DNA of 64,000 nt from Ambrosia x helenae (GCA_030844895.1 CM061226.1:116484574-116548573), one strand, 5' to 3'; counted from the first letter of the stretch, positions 21,855 through 32,821 are shown. Notes: a model not told the origin generated them from the letters alone. Made by a program: numbers and translations.

Positions 21855-24800
21855 TTATGTTTTTCTTCTGTCTTGAACAATCTTCCATATCTCTTTGTAC
21901 ATGGTGTTCTTGAGCTGGTTTAACTGACCATCAGATAGAGATCCTCTCTGTGGTTCTAGATGTTGAATTGTGAGCAGGTCTTGTGTTGACAGTTTCTTCA
22001 GATCACTGATCTTCTTGTAAGCCCTGCTTGAGAGGTCTCTTCTTGTCAACAATACTGAGTTGTTATCAGTAAGTGACCATCTGATGATAGGTATCTTTGA
22101 CTTGTTAAAGTCAGAAAAATAGGGAACCAGACTTGTCCCTTGGGTTGATGGTCCTGAGTGCTGGATGCTTTCAGTTTCAGTTAGCCTCAGGTGGGAGTCT
22201 CTTCCTTGTTGTTGTTGCATATCAGGCATCTGAACAGTTGGGAGATGGTGTTCAGTCACTACTCTGGTATGCAGCTTTTCTTTGATGGTCTTTTGTATTT
22301 GGTAGGCAAAAGTGGAAGGATCCCTGAATTGTGTTAACAGAGGTTTCTCCTCAATGTCAAAATCTGAATGGACTATTGAACTTCCTTCAAGTAGTACCAT
22401 TTTGAAGTCAGTTTTGACATTGTCCTCTGCCTTCTTTCTCTGAGTAGCAGTTCTTCTTCTTGATACACCAAAAGTTCTAACTACTGATCTTGAAGGATCA
22501 GCAGTTTCAAACTTCTCTGGATTTGCAGCCTTGGCAGCCAAGTATTTCTTGTAAGTATCCATTAGTCTTTCTTCTTTCCATCTGGATACTGAGGCTTTTG
22601 AACCATAGCCCTCTGCTACTAACTCTTCTATTATTTGGGCTCTCTTGGCCTTTCCTTCTTTGCTTGTGGCCATTTTGTCTGCAAGCAGTTGTGCCCTTCT
22701 TGTCAGCTCTTGCATGGAGAGTCCTTTGAGTGTATAAGCTTTAGTCTTGCTGTTCTTGGTAATGTAAGACACCAGTTGTTGTCTTTTATCTTGTTCAGCA
22801 ATCTCATCAAGGCTAGCCTGCCTTTGTAGTTCAGCTTCATAAGCCTGAAGTTTTTCTTCATGGCTTAAATCTAGATCATCCCTTTCTTCCAGAGTTTTCC
22901 AAATCAGATCTTCTCTGGCCTTCTTGTTGGCTGCAACTAAGCTCTTCTCTAATAATTCAGCTGATTGAGAGATAGGAGAAGGGTTTAGTACAGTCATTGT
23001 TGTAACAGTTGTAGGCCTGATGGGATCAGATGTTGGTTGAATGGGAGCAGTGGTTCTGGAAGGTTCAGTTGTTTGAGGTTTGGAAGTGTTAACCTCTGAT
23101 GGGTTGACAACTGCTGATGGTTTGTCAACTACTGAAGGATTGTCTTCAGTACTTTCTGATTCATCAGAACTTTTGCCATCAGAAGTTTCTTCATTGTGCC
23201 TTAGGGATTCTTCAGATGTTTGGGTCTCATCTTCTTTTTCTGCTGCTTCAATCTCTTCTATTGAGACACCAAACTGTTTGGCCAGTTTTTCTTTCCTAGC
23301 CTGATCTTTTTGATCTCTTTCAAGGATGGCCACTCTTGCCCTTATCCTGGCTTGGAATGACTCCTTAGGTTCCCTGATCTTCTCCCCCTTTTTGGATTCA
23401 TCAATTTTAACCCTTGAAGCAGAGGGTTGGGAGAATTGTCCTTGAAGATGAGCAATCTGTTTGCTGTTGAAGTCTATTTTGTTGGACAGATCATTCATCT
23501 TGGTCTTGATCACTCCAAATTGATTCTTGATAGACAGCTCCAAGTCAGCTGTGTATGTTTGGAAGTGATTTCTGATGAGTGTATTCATCATGTGGTACAG
23601 GGGACCCTCTGGGCTGCATAGCTGGTTCAGGTCTATGCTTGTTTGCCCAGGGAATTGGGTAGGCATTTGTGAAGGGGGTGTTTTTTGGAGATCCTCATGT
23701 TGTACAGAGGATGCCACTCTAGGGGTTTTAGGGATTGAGTGGGCTTTAACCTGTGCAGGGGTGATTGGCTTCTTGAGCCTGGATACCCCTGAAACAGGAC
23801 CTTCATAATGTGCCGTCAATTCAGTAGTTTGTGTTTTTGAAACATCATCCAAATTAATGGAATCATCTGAATCCCTGATGTTGCCCTCAATGAGGACTGT
23901 CTCAGTTAAATCATGAGCTGAGCCCAACTCAGTTCTCTCATGAACCTCTTGTTCTTGGTTCTGAGGATTTCCTACTTCAGGCATTAAGCCTTCATTAGTA
24001 GTTGCCACATCTGAGGTCTTAGCTATGTTACTTCTATCCTCAGATCCACCACTGGGTGGTAACTGAGTAGTAGCAGCCTCAGATGCCCCAAGAGTCTCTA
24101 AAATTGGGCTTAAAGACTCTGGTCCACCCTCATCTCTTGGGATAGGGCTAGAGATGTCCACATCCATGTCTGATGTAGAGGTTATGTCCCCTGTTTGTTG
24201 TGGTTGTAGGGGACTGACATGATCAGATGGGACCTTCTCTTTTAGCCCAGAGAGAAGTTTGGCAATTTCTATTGCCTCTTGTTCAGAAATTTGTGGGGTT
24301 GGTTCAGTAGTTTGGGCAATAGGTGAAAGTTGTTGTTCAGCAGTTTCAAAAGAAGAGTGTGTTTCATATGTTTTTCTAAGTCTTTTTCTTTTGAATAAAA
24401 TGGTTATGGGTGCTCTTGGTGGGGTTTGAGATGGATGAGACTGAGAGGGTGTTTCAGTCTCACCTATTTGAAGAGCAGACTGCTCATGAGCATGTTCAGG
24501 CATCTCAACCTCCTGAACAGCTTTTCTTTTGGGTTGGTGGGTTTTAGTCTTTGTTGGCTTGGGCTTTTTGGCTTTTGGTGGTGTGAGTTTGGAAGATGTG
24601 GGCTTCAGGGGGACTTGTTGTTGTTCTCCCTGATCATCTTCTGGCCAGGCAGCCGGTTTGTTATGCCTTGAGTATGCTTGTGATGTTAAAGGATTTAAAG
24701 TTGAAATTTTTCCCACAAGCACCTCATTACCCAGTTCCCCTATTATGCATTGCATAATGAACCTTGGGTACAACAAAAACTTTTTCTTGGTATTATTGTG

Positions 24801-25352
24801 ATGTAACACCAACTCATTGAAAAATAGTTTTGATGCCCTGAATTTAGTTTCATTCACAATGGAATGAAATATTGGTTGAAAAGTGGAGGGCATCTGGTCA
24901 TAAGACCCTGTTTTTGGACTCAAACACATAATAATATAATGAAACAAAAGCTTGTATTTTGGTTCAAAATATTTTTTGAAAATTGTAGCATGGGAGAGAG
25001 TACCTTGATAACCACACTCAGTCATGGTTAGGTGAATATCAGAATTAGCAACATGGTTAGGGGCAGTTACATCATCCAGACCCAGTCTTGTTGCCAGTGT
25101 GGCCGGTGTGATGGTCAGTGGTTTCCCTTTTATTCTTGAGTTGAGGGAAATGACCTCATCATCCGTTGTTACCGTCTCAGCATTTGCCCAGAACTCATTC
25201 AGAGTTTCAGTGTGAATTGGTGGGTTTATTGTGAGAGCAGTAAAATATTGGGATTTTACGACAAGATCAATGATCTCATCGTATTGGGACCAGCCTTCTT
25301 GTTTTTCAAGAAAGGCCCTTTGATTGTGTCCCTGTTTTAGAACTAGAGCCAT
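21855..25352 (-). CDS. Extra ORF downstream of pol (Sirevirus env-position ORF)
   Basis: 1165 codons, uninterrupted, ATG at 25352, ending just 42 bp before the 3' LTR. Residues 1-230 look like a folded domain (WSQYDEIIDLVVKSQYFTAL.., TPATLATRLGLDDVT, ECGYQGTLSHATIFKKYFEP, LLYPRFIMQCIIGELGN). About 230-560 is low-complexity P/K/S/T/E/Q-rich. About 640-720 and 830-960 are charged, predicted coiled coil (e.g. RARVAILERDQKDQARKEKL, EEKLQAYEAELQRQ). About 1000-1165 is a basic C-terminal part. I see no signal peptide or membrane span, so nothing supports a real envelope function; the label reflects position only. A gag-like or chromatin-binding role is an alternative. An open frame this long in a young element suggests selection during recent transposition. 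Confidence 0.8.
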   Translation of the reverse strand: MALVLKQGHNQRAFLEKQEGWSQYDEIIDLVVKSQYFTALTINPPIHTETLNEFWANAETVTTDDEVISLNSRIKGKPLTITPATLATRLGLDDVTAPNHVANSDIHLTMTECGYQGTLSHATIFKKYFEPKYKLLFHYIIMCLSPKTGSYDQMPSTFQPIFHSIVNETKFRASKLFFNELVLHHNNTKKKFLLYPRFIMQCIIGELGNEVLVGKISTLNPLTSQAYSRHNKPAAWPEDDQGEQQQVPLKPTSSKLTPPKAKKPKPTKTKTHQPKRKAVQEVEMPEHAHEQSALQIGETETPSQSHPSQTPPRAPITILFKRKRLRKTYETHSSFETAEQQLSPIAQTTEPTPQISEQEAIEIAKLLSGLKEKVPSDHVSPLQPQQTGDITSTSDMDVDISSPIPRDEGGPESLSPILETLGASEAATTQLPPSGGSEDRSNIAKTSDVATTNEGLMPEVGNPQNQEQEVHERTELGSAHDLTETVLIEGNIRDSDDSINLDDVSKTQTTELTAHYEGPVSGVSRLKKPITPAQVKAHSIPKTPRVASSVQHEDLQKTPPSQMPTQFPGQTSIDLNQLCSPEGPLYHMMNTLIRNHFQTYTADLELSIKNQFGVIKTKMNDLSNKIDFNSKQIAHLQGQFSQPSASRVKIDESKKGEKIREPKESFQARIRARVAILERDQKDQARKEKLAKQFGVSIEEIEAAEKEDETQTSEESLRHNEETSDGKSSDESESTEDNPSVVDKPSAVVNPSEVNTSKPQTTEPSRTTAPIQPTSDPIRPTTVTTMTVLNPSPISQSAELLEKSLVAANKKAREDLIWKTLEERDDLDLSHEEKLQAYEAELQRQASLDEIAEQDKRQQLVSYITKNSKTKAYTLKGLSMQELTRRAQLLADKMATSKEGKAKRAQIIEELVAEGYGSKASVSRWKEERLMDTYKKYLAAKAANPEKFETADPSRSVVRTFGVSRRRTATQRKKAEDNVKTDFKMVLLEGSSIVHSDFDIEEKPLLTQFRDPSTFAYQIQKTIKEKLHTRVVTEHHLPTVQMPDMQQQQGRDSHLRLTETESIQHSGPSTQGTSLVPYFSDFNKSKIPIIRWSLTDNNSVLLTRRDLSSRAYKKISDLKKLSTQDLLTIQHLEPQRGSLSDGQLNQLKNTMYKEIWKIVQDRRKT

Positions 25353-25873
25353 GTGGTTTGGGTTTTTGATCGAACAGTTGATTTGCAGGTTTAGGTTATT
25401 GAGAGAGTTTTTGAGAGAGAATGAGGGATATTTTGAATTTGAAAGGATAAGTGTTGAGAAAAGGTATTTATCAGAAGTTTTAACCGCTTGAATCTTCTTT
25501 ATTAGAAGTTTTGAAACCGCCTTTGGTTAAACAATCTTTTTATCAGAGGTTTTAAACTGATTAGGTCAAACCTCTGATGATGGGAAAAGTCAGATTTGCC
25601 CTTTTGACTTAAACTGCTGATGAAGGATTACTTCATCAGTAGTTCCCATTTCCTCTTCAGTAGTTTTAACAGCTGATGAGAAATGTTTTTATAAATACTT
25701 TTATTCATAACTTCTGAAGTTTATTTTATCAGAAGTTACACACTTTTCAGAAATTATCCCCATACTGATGTTTGTTCATCAGTAGTTTCTCTCTTTTTCA
25801 GAAGTTTTGTTTCAGACTTTTTGTCTGTTTTGTAAGTGAAAAATGAAAAGTTGCAAAATAAGAAAATAAACAC
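25353..25873 (-). other. Spacer between pol and the extra ORF
   Basis: 520 bp, non-coding, saturated with variants of TCAGAAGTTTT, CATCAGTAGTT and CTGATGA, motifs shared with the LTRs. Possibly carries the signal for expressing the downstream ORF; no splice site or promoter can be proven. Confidence 0.5.
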
Positions 25874-28800
25874 TTACAAATTTAGCATCCCAAGCATGGA
25901 TACTAACTTCTGAAATGTTGATGTGTCAAGGGGTTTTGTGAAGATGTCAGCTATTTGATTAGCTGTTGCTACATGCTTCACCTCAATCTTGCCTTTTTCA
26001 TAGCAATCTCTTATGAAATGGTACCTGATCTCAATATGTTTGGTTTTTGAGAACTGTACCGGATTTTGAATGATGCTAATGGCAGATTTGCTGTCTACAA
26101 ACAAAGGTGTCTTGGTCTCTTTGATTCCATAATCAAGAAGTTGATATTGGAGCCATTGTATCTGTGATGTACAACTTGCAGCTGCAATGTATTCAGCTTC
26201 AGCAGTTGAAGTTGCAACAGATGTTTGCTTCTTTGATTGCCATGACACTAGACAGTTACCCAGGAATTGACAACCACCAGATGTTGACTTTCTTGTCATC
26301 TTACACCCTGCATAGTCACTATCTGAAAAAGCTGATAACTTGGTATTGCTTGAAGCAGGATACCAAATTCCAAGTGTTGGAGTTCCTTTCAGATATCTGA
26401 AAATTCTTTTGACTGCTATAAGGTGTGATTCCCTTGGTGCTGATTGATATCTAGCACAGACACATGTTGAAAACATAATATCTGGTCTAGAAGCAGTTAA
26501 GTATAAAAGGGAACCTATCATGCATCTGTACATGGTTTGATCAACCTGTTTTCCTTGATCATCAGGTTCAACTTGTGTGATTGGTGTCATGGGAGTGGAA
26601 CATGATTTACAGTCATTTAAAGAAAATTTGTTCAATAATTCTTTAACATATTTTGATTGATGTATAAAAGTTCCATTTGTTTGTTGCTTAATCTGCAGTC
26701 CTAGAAAGTACTGCAGTTCTCCCATGGTACTCATCTCAAATTTTGATTGCATGAGTTTCTTAAAATCATCACACAGTTTTGTGTTTGTTGAACCAAAAAT
26801 GATATCATCAACATAAATTTGAACAAGTAAGACATGATTTCCAACATGTTTAATGAAAAGAGTTTTATCAATGGCACCTCTTGTAAAGTTATTTTTGAGT
26901 AAAAAGGTGGAGAGTGTATCATACCAGGCTCTTGGAGCCTGTTTGAGCCCATAAAGAGCTTTGTCCAGTCTGTACACCCACTCAGGATGAGAAGGATCCT
27001 CAAACCCAGGTGGCTGACAGACATACACCTCCTCTTTTATTTTTCCATACAAAAATGCACTTTTCACATCCATTTGATAAACTTTAATTTTGTTGGAAAT
27101 GGCATAGGCCAGAAATAACCTGATGGCCTCAAGCCTTGCAACTGGAGCAAAGGTTTCATCATAGTCAATTCCCTCTTCTTGAGAGTACCCTTGAACTACC
27201 AGTCTTGCCTTGTTCTTGATTATCATACCAGCTTCATCTTGTTTGTTCCTGAAAACCCATCTTGTGCCAATTGGTTGCTTGTTTGGAGGTAAGGGACAGA
27301 TTTCCCAGACCTGTTGCTTGTTGAACTGAAGCAGTTCATCTTGCATAGCTTGCACCCAATTATTGTCTTTGAGGGCTTCCTGGTACTTCTTTGGTTCCAA
27401 CTGTGAAATAAAGGCTGAAAATAGGCAAAAGTTGGAGAGCTGGTTTCTGGTAAGAACACCTGAAGCTATATCACCCATGATTTGATCAAGTGGATGATCT
27501 CTGTGTTCAATCAGTTGTTGTAAACCACTGACAGGTGTAGGTGGCTCTTGTTCTTCAAACAAACTACTGAGGTCTATAATATCTGGTTCAGCAGTTTTAG
27601 CTTCTTCAGCAGTTGTAGGTGCTGAAGCAGATGTTTGAGTTTGGCCTTCAGTATTTGTTTGATCAGAAGTTTGTGAAACTTCTGATGGTGTTGAAGTTGA
27701 CTTAATGACTGTTTGAGGAGTCCATGGTGTAGGATCCTCATCTTCAAAACTTTGATCACCATAATAAGTAGGTTTGGAAGGAGTAACAGTCTTTTCAGGT
27801 CCAAAGTGGAAGTTGTCAAGGTCAAAGAGTTCAGCAGGATGTGCTGGAATAAGAGTGTGTTTTGACTCATTGAACTTGACATTCAATATTTCTTCTACTA
27901 TCCTGGTGTGAGAATTAAAAACCTTGTGGGCTTTTCTAGTTGAAGAGTAACCAAGAAAGTAGCCTGAGTCAACTTTGGCAGCAAACTTTGAAATAGATTC
28001 CTTGATGTTCAAGATGAAACATTGACACCCAAAAGCCCTGAAAAAGGAGATAAGGGGCTTCATGCCATGAAGAACTTCATAGGCAGTCTTGGAGTGTCTC
28101 TTGACCACAAGAACTCTATTCTGAACATAACATGATGTGTTAACTGCTTCTGCCCAAAAGTACAAGGGCAGTCCAGAATCAGCTAACATTGTTCTTGTTC
28201 CTTCTATCAATGTTCTGTTCTTCCTTTCTACTACACCATTTTGTTCAGGAGTTCTGGGAACACTGTATTGTCTAATAATCCCTTTAGACAAACAGAATTC
28301 ATCTAGAGTTTTGTTCCTGAACTCTGTCCCATTGTCACTTCTAATGGTTTTGACAGATAGAGAATATTGTTTCTCTACTTGTAGAATGAAGAACTTGATG
28401 ATTTCAGCAGCCTCATCCTTGGAGAATAAGAAGAATACCCATGTGAATCTTGAGTAGTCATCAATGATGACTAAGCAGTACTTCTTCTTACCAAGGCTCA
28501 TAATCTTGACAGGTCCAAATAAGTCCATATGGAGTAGTTGAAGACATGCAGTTGTTTTTGATTCTTCAATAGACTTATAGGAGGACTTATGCTGTTTTCC
28601 CTTTAAACAGGATACACAGTGTTCTTGACACTGGTATACTTTCAAAGGTAGACCTCTGACCAAGCCCATTTTTGTGACTTTATTTATGGTTTTAAAGTTC
28701 ACATGGCCAAGTCTCCTGTGCCAGAGATCTGTTTCTGAAGTTGATGCCCTTGAGAAGAAACAGGCAGTGTTGTTCAATACTTTGTCTTTCTCAATGTCCA

Positions 28801-29182
28801 CTGCATAGACATTGCCACATCTTTTGGCAATCAGCAAAGTATGATCTTCAATAATCTTCTCTATCAACTTCTGGCCTTCTGGTGAGATGATCTTGCATGC
28901 TGTCTTTGTGAAAAAGGAAGAATATCCTTTATCACACATTTGTGACACACTCAGCAAGTTGTATTCAAGGTTTTCCACCAGATTGACCTTGTCAAACTGT
29001 ATTTTGCCAGAGGAGACATTGCCATGTCCTAGCACATATCCCTTAGCATTGTTCCCAAAGGATACAGATCCTTCTCTTTGGCTGATAAAGTTGTTTATCA
29101 GGTATCTGCATCCAGTCATGTGCATAGAGCCTCCACTATCAACATACCATATGCTGTTTAAGCCCCTGGAAACTCTCTGCAC
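25874..29182 (-). CDS. Copia pol: protease, integrase, reverse transcriptase, RNase H
   Basis: 1102 open codons; the first in-frame codon is GTG, since translation is expected from gag. Protease: WYVDSGGS at residues 12-19, catalytic D15, with the usual Cys after DSG replaced by Gly. Integrase: H155-x4-H160 and C189-x2-C192 zinc site, catalytic D220 (MDLFGP), D283 (SDNG) and E319 (ERKN). Reverse transcriptase from about residue 625 (NNWVQAMQDELLQF), with MDVKSAFLYG and catalytic YVDD at 790-793. RNase H: SDSDYAG, TAEAEYIA and DSKSAI near the C-terminus, then ADIFTKPL. All catalytic residues are present, so the polyprotein looks functional. It lies in a different frame from the preceding gag stop at 29194. 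Confidence 0.93.
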   Translation of the reverse strand: MQRVSRGLNSIWYVDSGGSMHMTGCRYLINNFISQREGSVSFGNNAKGYVLGHGNVSSGKIQFDKVNLVENLEYNLLSVSQMCDKGYSSFFTKTACKIISPEGQKLIEKIIEDHTLLIAKRCGNVYAVDIEKDKVLNNTACFFSRASTSETDLWHRRLGHVNFKTINKVTKMGLVRGLPLKVYQCQEHCVSCLKGKQHKSSYKSIEESKTTACLQLLHMDLFGPVKIMSLGKKKYCLVIIDDYSRFTWVFFLFSKDEAAEIIKFFILQVEKQYSLSVKTIRSDNGTEFRNKTLDEFCLSKGIIRQYSVPRTPEQNGVVERKNRTLIEGTRTMLADSGLPLYFWAEAVNTSCYVQNRVLVVKRHSKTAYEVLHGMKPLISFFRAFGCQCFILNIKESISKFAAKVDSGYFLGYSSTRKAHKVFNSHTRIVEEILNVKFNESKHTLIPAHPAELFDLDNFHFGPEKTVTPSKPTYYGDQSFEDEDPTPWTPQTVIKSTSTPSEVSQTSDQTNTEGQTQTSASAPTTAEEAKTAEPDIIDLSSLFEEQEPPTPVSGLQQLIEHRDHPLDQIMGDIASGVLTRNQLSNFCLFSAFISQLEPKKYQEALKDNNWVQAMQDELLQFNKQQVWEICPLPPNKQPIGTRWVFRNKQDEAGMIIKNKARLVVQGYSQEEGIDYDETFAPVARLEAIRLFLAYAISNKIKVYQMDVKSAFLYGKIKEEVYVCQPPGFEDPSHPEWVYRLDKALYGLKQAPRAWYDTLSTFLLKNNFTRGAIDKTLFIKHVGNHVLLVQIYVDDIIFGSTNTKLCDDFKKLMQSKFEMSTMGELQYFLGLQIKQQTNGTFIHQSKYVKELLNKFSLNDCKSCSTPMTPITQVEPDDQGKQVDQTMYRCMIGSLLYLTASRPDIMFSTCVCARYQSAPRESHLIAVKRIFRYLKGTPTLGIWYPASSNTKLSAFSDSDYAGCKMTRKSTSGGCQFLGNCLVSWQSKKQTSVATSTAEAEYIAAASCTSQIQWLQYQLLDYGIKETKTPLFVDSKSAISIIQNPVQFSKTKHIEIRYHFIRDCYEKGKIEVKHVATANQIADIFTKPLDTSTFQKLVSMLGMLNL

Positions 29183-29193
29183 ATAAAAGCAAA

Positions 29194-31769
29194 TTAGTTA
29201 GATCTAGGAACCCAAGCCTGTTTGGCTTTGGGTTTGCTCTTGAGAACAGTTACAGTTTGTTCTTGACCAGGTTGAGAAATCCATGTCTTTTTGGCAATGG
29301 ATTTTTCATTAAGAACCATGGTGGTATCCTTTTCAGAACCACCATCAACCTTGGTCATCAGTAGTTGTACCATGTTCATTAGATTTTGTATCTCAGCAGT
29401 TTGTGAAACTGCTGATGATTCAGGTCTAACTACTGACAAAGAATTTTGAGAAAAAGATTTTGGTTGAGATCTTATCTTTTTCTGAGAAAAGGTGTTTTCA
29501 GGTTGTTGTTTCTTGAGTTTAAAGATTCTTTCATAATCATTTCTGATTTGATTTCCCACAACCTGTTGTTTAATTTTTTGATTGAACTGAATTCCTTTTC
29601 TGTATCTACAAAATTCAGTTTTGTGGTTGAACAGACCACAAATTTCACACTCTTTTGCCTTTTGTTTTTGATCTAAAGGCAAATTTCTGACATTAGTGTA
29701 AAGATTTTGCTCATCAGTAGTTTTCAGGGTCTCAACTCCTGATGTAGATGAAACTACTGATGGCTCATTGTCAGATTTTGTTAATACTTCTGAAGTGCTT
29801 TCTTTAAAAATGCCAGGATTTCTGTTTAGAAAGTTTTCATGGAAAGATGTGCAGTCTTTCCCTTCAGAAGTTTCATTTGAAACAATTCTTCTCCCATCTT
29901 CAGTAGTTTTGGGAGAGAAATCGGTTGGTGTTTCAACATGATGGTATCCTATGCCAAACTTAACATTTGAAGCACTTTGTTTGTTTAGAAGTAATTGATA
30001 CCCCTTACAAGATTCCACCCATTTTTCACATGTGATCCTGGTGTCAGCAAGCTCTTGTCTGACATATCCCAGGTCATTTAGCATAATTTTAATTTGTGCT
30101 TGGGTTTCAATAGCTGAGTCAGTTAATTTAGAAACTTCTTTTGTTTTAGCACACAGTTTTCTTTCTAAATCACATTTTATCTGTGTGTATTTTCTTTCTA
30201 AATCATTGGCTTTACCTTGTAAGTGCAGATTTGTCTCTCTTATGAGAGCAAAAGTTTATTTGCAAGAATTTGAGCAAAGTTTTGTCAAAGATTCTTTTGA
30301 TACCTGTGACAATGCAGATTTTGAAGTACAGCCTTCAAATGCCATTAAGGCAAAGTTCTTTCTGCCATTGTCTGGTTCTCCCTAGTTGATGTCAAACACT
30401 TTGTTGTCTGCATCAGGATTGCACTCTGTGGTGTCAAAAGGGAGACTGCTCCAGTCAACATACCCTGAGGTGAAAAGACTTTGTTGAGAGGGTTGTTGAG
30501 GCTGTGGAGGATGTTGAGCAGCTGGAAAGGGAGGGATTGATTGTTGGCTCTGCATCTGTTAAGCAGGCACTTGAACATATTGTACTTGTGGCATGTATTG
30601 CTGTTGAGGAGCTTGTGCCTGTACAAAATGAGCACTCCCTTGAGTTCCATTATTCCTATTATAATTGGGGTTATAGTTATTTCCAGATTGTGATTGGTTA
30701 AAGCTAGAGCTTCTACACTCTCTAGCAAAGTGTCCCAACTTCTGACACTTGTGACATCTTAATTTAGATTTGTCAAAACCAATTTTTGTATTACTGGTCA
30801 ATCCTGGAAATTTCCTTCCTGACCTTTTATAAAACTTGTTAGTTTTAATGCTTAGCATGGCCAGTTGGTGTAATATGTCCATTTCTTCTAAGTCATCACT
30901 GCTAAAATTTTTCAAATCATCCATGATAAAACATAGATTATCAGCAGTTTGACTTTGGTCATTATTGTCATAACCTGGGAAAGATCTTTCTGATGAGATC
31001 CCAGTGGTTATGTCAATATTGTCATAAGATCCATAGGAACAAGTTGGTGAATCTTGTCCAAAAGTGCTGTACTACCTGGTAGGTAGTCATCAGCAGTTTT
31101 ACCAGATGATTGTAATTTCTTCTTTTGATCAATTTCTCTCTCAAAAGTAAGTAATCTCCCATGGAGTTTTGTAAGAGTGAGGGAGCTAAAATCTGGTGAG
31201 GATCTTAAAACAATGGAATATGTTTCCCATTTGTCTGGTAAAGACCTTAAAAATCTATGTAGCATAGACACTGTTGTATAGGTCTGACCATTTAACTTTA
31301 GCTCAGATATTAATGAGGAGAATCTTTCAAATTGTTGAGTTAAAGTTTCCCCATTAATATGAGCAAATGTTTCATATTGTTGAGCTAAAATTTCTCTGGT
31401 GTTGGCAATCACCTCTTCAGTTCCTCCAAACTGTTCTTTAAGACAATCCCAGAGTTCTTTGGCACTTTCACAATGTAAAAGGCCAGAGTATATCTCATTT
31501 GGGAGAGCCATTGCCAACATAGAGAATGCTTTTGCATCTAGCTCAAGTTTTAGGAAATCATCATCTGTATATTCTTTAGGGTCCTTAGGGACCTTAACAT
31601 TAGTTTCAAGATTAACATTTACTGGTTTGTGAGGACCATATATCACAGATCTCCAACAACCTGTGTTGGTTTGTGACAAGGTATGTGCCATTCTCTTTTG
31701 CCATATGATGTACTCATTTCTCACAAGCATGGCAGGTTTGGTGGCAGAACCAGTATTATGTGGATCCAT
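29194..31769 (-). pseudogene. Copia gag with one frameshift and three in-frame stops
   Basis: Starts at ATG 31769 (MDPHNTGSATKPAML). The capsid-like region carries YIIWQKRM and the retrotransposon gag block (ELWDCLKEQFGGTEEV, LTQQFERFSSLISELKL, MLHRFLRSLPDKWETY). The frame slips near 31070 (GSTALLDK.. should continue STFGQDSPTC..). It continues through a first zinc knuckle CHKCQKLGHFAREC, then meets TAA (30559-30561), TAG (30382-30384) and TAA (30256-30258), and remains open to 29194. A second knuckle CEICGLFNHKTEFC is near 29640. Two CX2CX4HX4C knuckles fit a nucleocapsid role. As it stands the protein cannot be made in one piece. Confidence 0.85.
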
Positions 31770-31915
31770 TTTAAAGAGTATAGATTTGTCAGATGACTCT
31801 TTTAAGTGATGGATGTTGATAAAAAGTGAACTTTTGATCTTTTTATTGAGTATCAATAAGAGCTTTGTGTCTGATTCTCAATTTGTTAGATTGATATGTG
31901 ATCAGATAAACCAAT

Positions 31916-31927
31916 GCTCTGATACCA
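31916..31927 (-). other. Primer binding site
   Basis: TGGTATCAGAGC on the minus strand, two bases inside the 5' LTR, complementary to the 3' end of initiator tRNA-Met, the usual primer of plant copia elements. Confidence 0.9.
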
Positions 31928-31929
31928 AT

Positions 31930-32651
31930 TGTTGGGATCAGTTTTGCTCTTTTTGCTAAGTAAGAACTTGCTATCTTGACACTTAAGTGTTTAGCAAGTC
32001 CTAGTATATCAGATTATAAGCACAGCGGAATGTATAAGTTAAAGCAACACTTTTTATGCAAAGGAAGAGTTATTACTCCCCCTTGATGATTGAAACTAAT
32101 AAATGACAAGTATTTATTATGAATCCAAGCAGTAAATGAGAATTAGATACTTAGACAGATTCACAATAAATACTGAAATGGAATAGAACAGTGATAGTGT
32201 TTGAAGGATTTTTCTATTAAAATCAATGTCTAAAATAGAAGGTTGAAGCCTCCTATTTATAGACGTTTACATACATGTATCTTGCCAAAAAGCAAGTACA
32301 GAAACAACAGAAACAAGTTGCACAAGTTGCAACATTGAAACTAACAAATACAGCTAAAAGTAATAATAAACAATAAACTACTGATGCAAAAAGGCGGTGG
32401 AAAATATCTGATGCTAAGTGCTGATGAATGACAAACTACTGATGAGTAGTTTGTCTTCAGTACTTCTGAAGTGAACTTGTCTGGTTTGGACTTCAGAACT
32501 TCTGATGAAGTTTCTTCGTCAGCACTTCTCTTATCTTCTCTTCAGCAGTTCTTTGTTTTCTTTTCAGTACTTCTATACTTAGCCAAAATGACAGAAGTGA
32601 ATTAGACTAAGGTTTCCAAAAGTGGTTTCACCAATCCTCTTTGTCCTAACA
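31930..32651 (-). repeat. 5' LTR of the copia element
   Basis: Matches 21093-21813 except for one extra G in TGTTGGGATC, CTTCGTC for CTTCTTC, and TTCTCTTC for TTCTTTTC. Followed by the CCCTC duplication. Confidence 0.95.

Positions 32652-32656
<5 letters not shown>

Positions 32657-32697
<41 letters not shown>
32657..32697. repeat. Poly(A) tract
   Basis: About 38 consecutive A directly beside the copia target duplication; likely a pre-existing homopolymer (tail of an older retroelement) that the copia inserted next to. Confidence 0.9.
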
Positions 32698-32698
<1 letters not shown>

Positions 32699-32821
32699 AA
32701 TCAAGACACTCTATTAAAAAAAACCAATGACAGGGTATTTTTGCCCATTTTAAATAAGAGGTTATATGTAATTAAAAATTTAAGTTGGGTATATATGTAA
32801 TTTTTCCTAAAATATATACAC

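Larger units (their letters stand above)
21093..32651 (-). mobile_element. Complete Ty1/copia LTR retrotransposon (Sirevirus-like)
   Basis: An 11.6-kb element with LTRs of 721 and 722 bp, 5-bp target duplication CCCTC (21088-21092 and 32652-32656), a tRNA-iMet primer site and a polypurine tract. The order on the minus strand is gag, protease-integrase-RT-RNase H, then an extra 1165-codon ORF. Integrase before RT defines copia; a long third ORF after pol is the hallmark of Sireviruses. I saw three differences between the LTRs (one indel, two substitutions), so insertion is very recent. gag is interrupted while pol and the third ORF are open. Confidence 0.93.
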
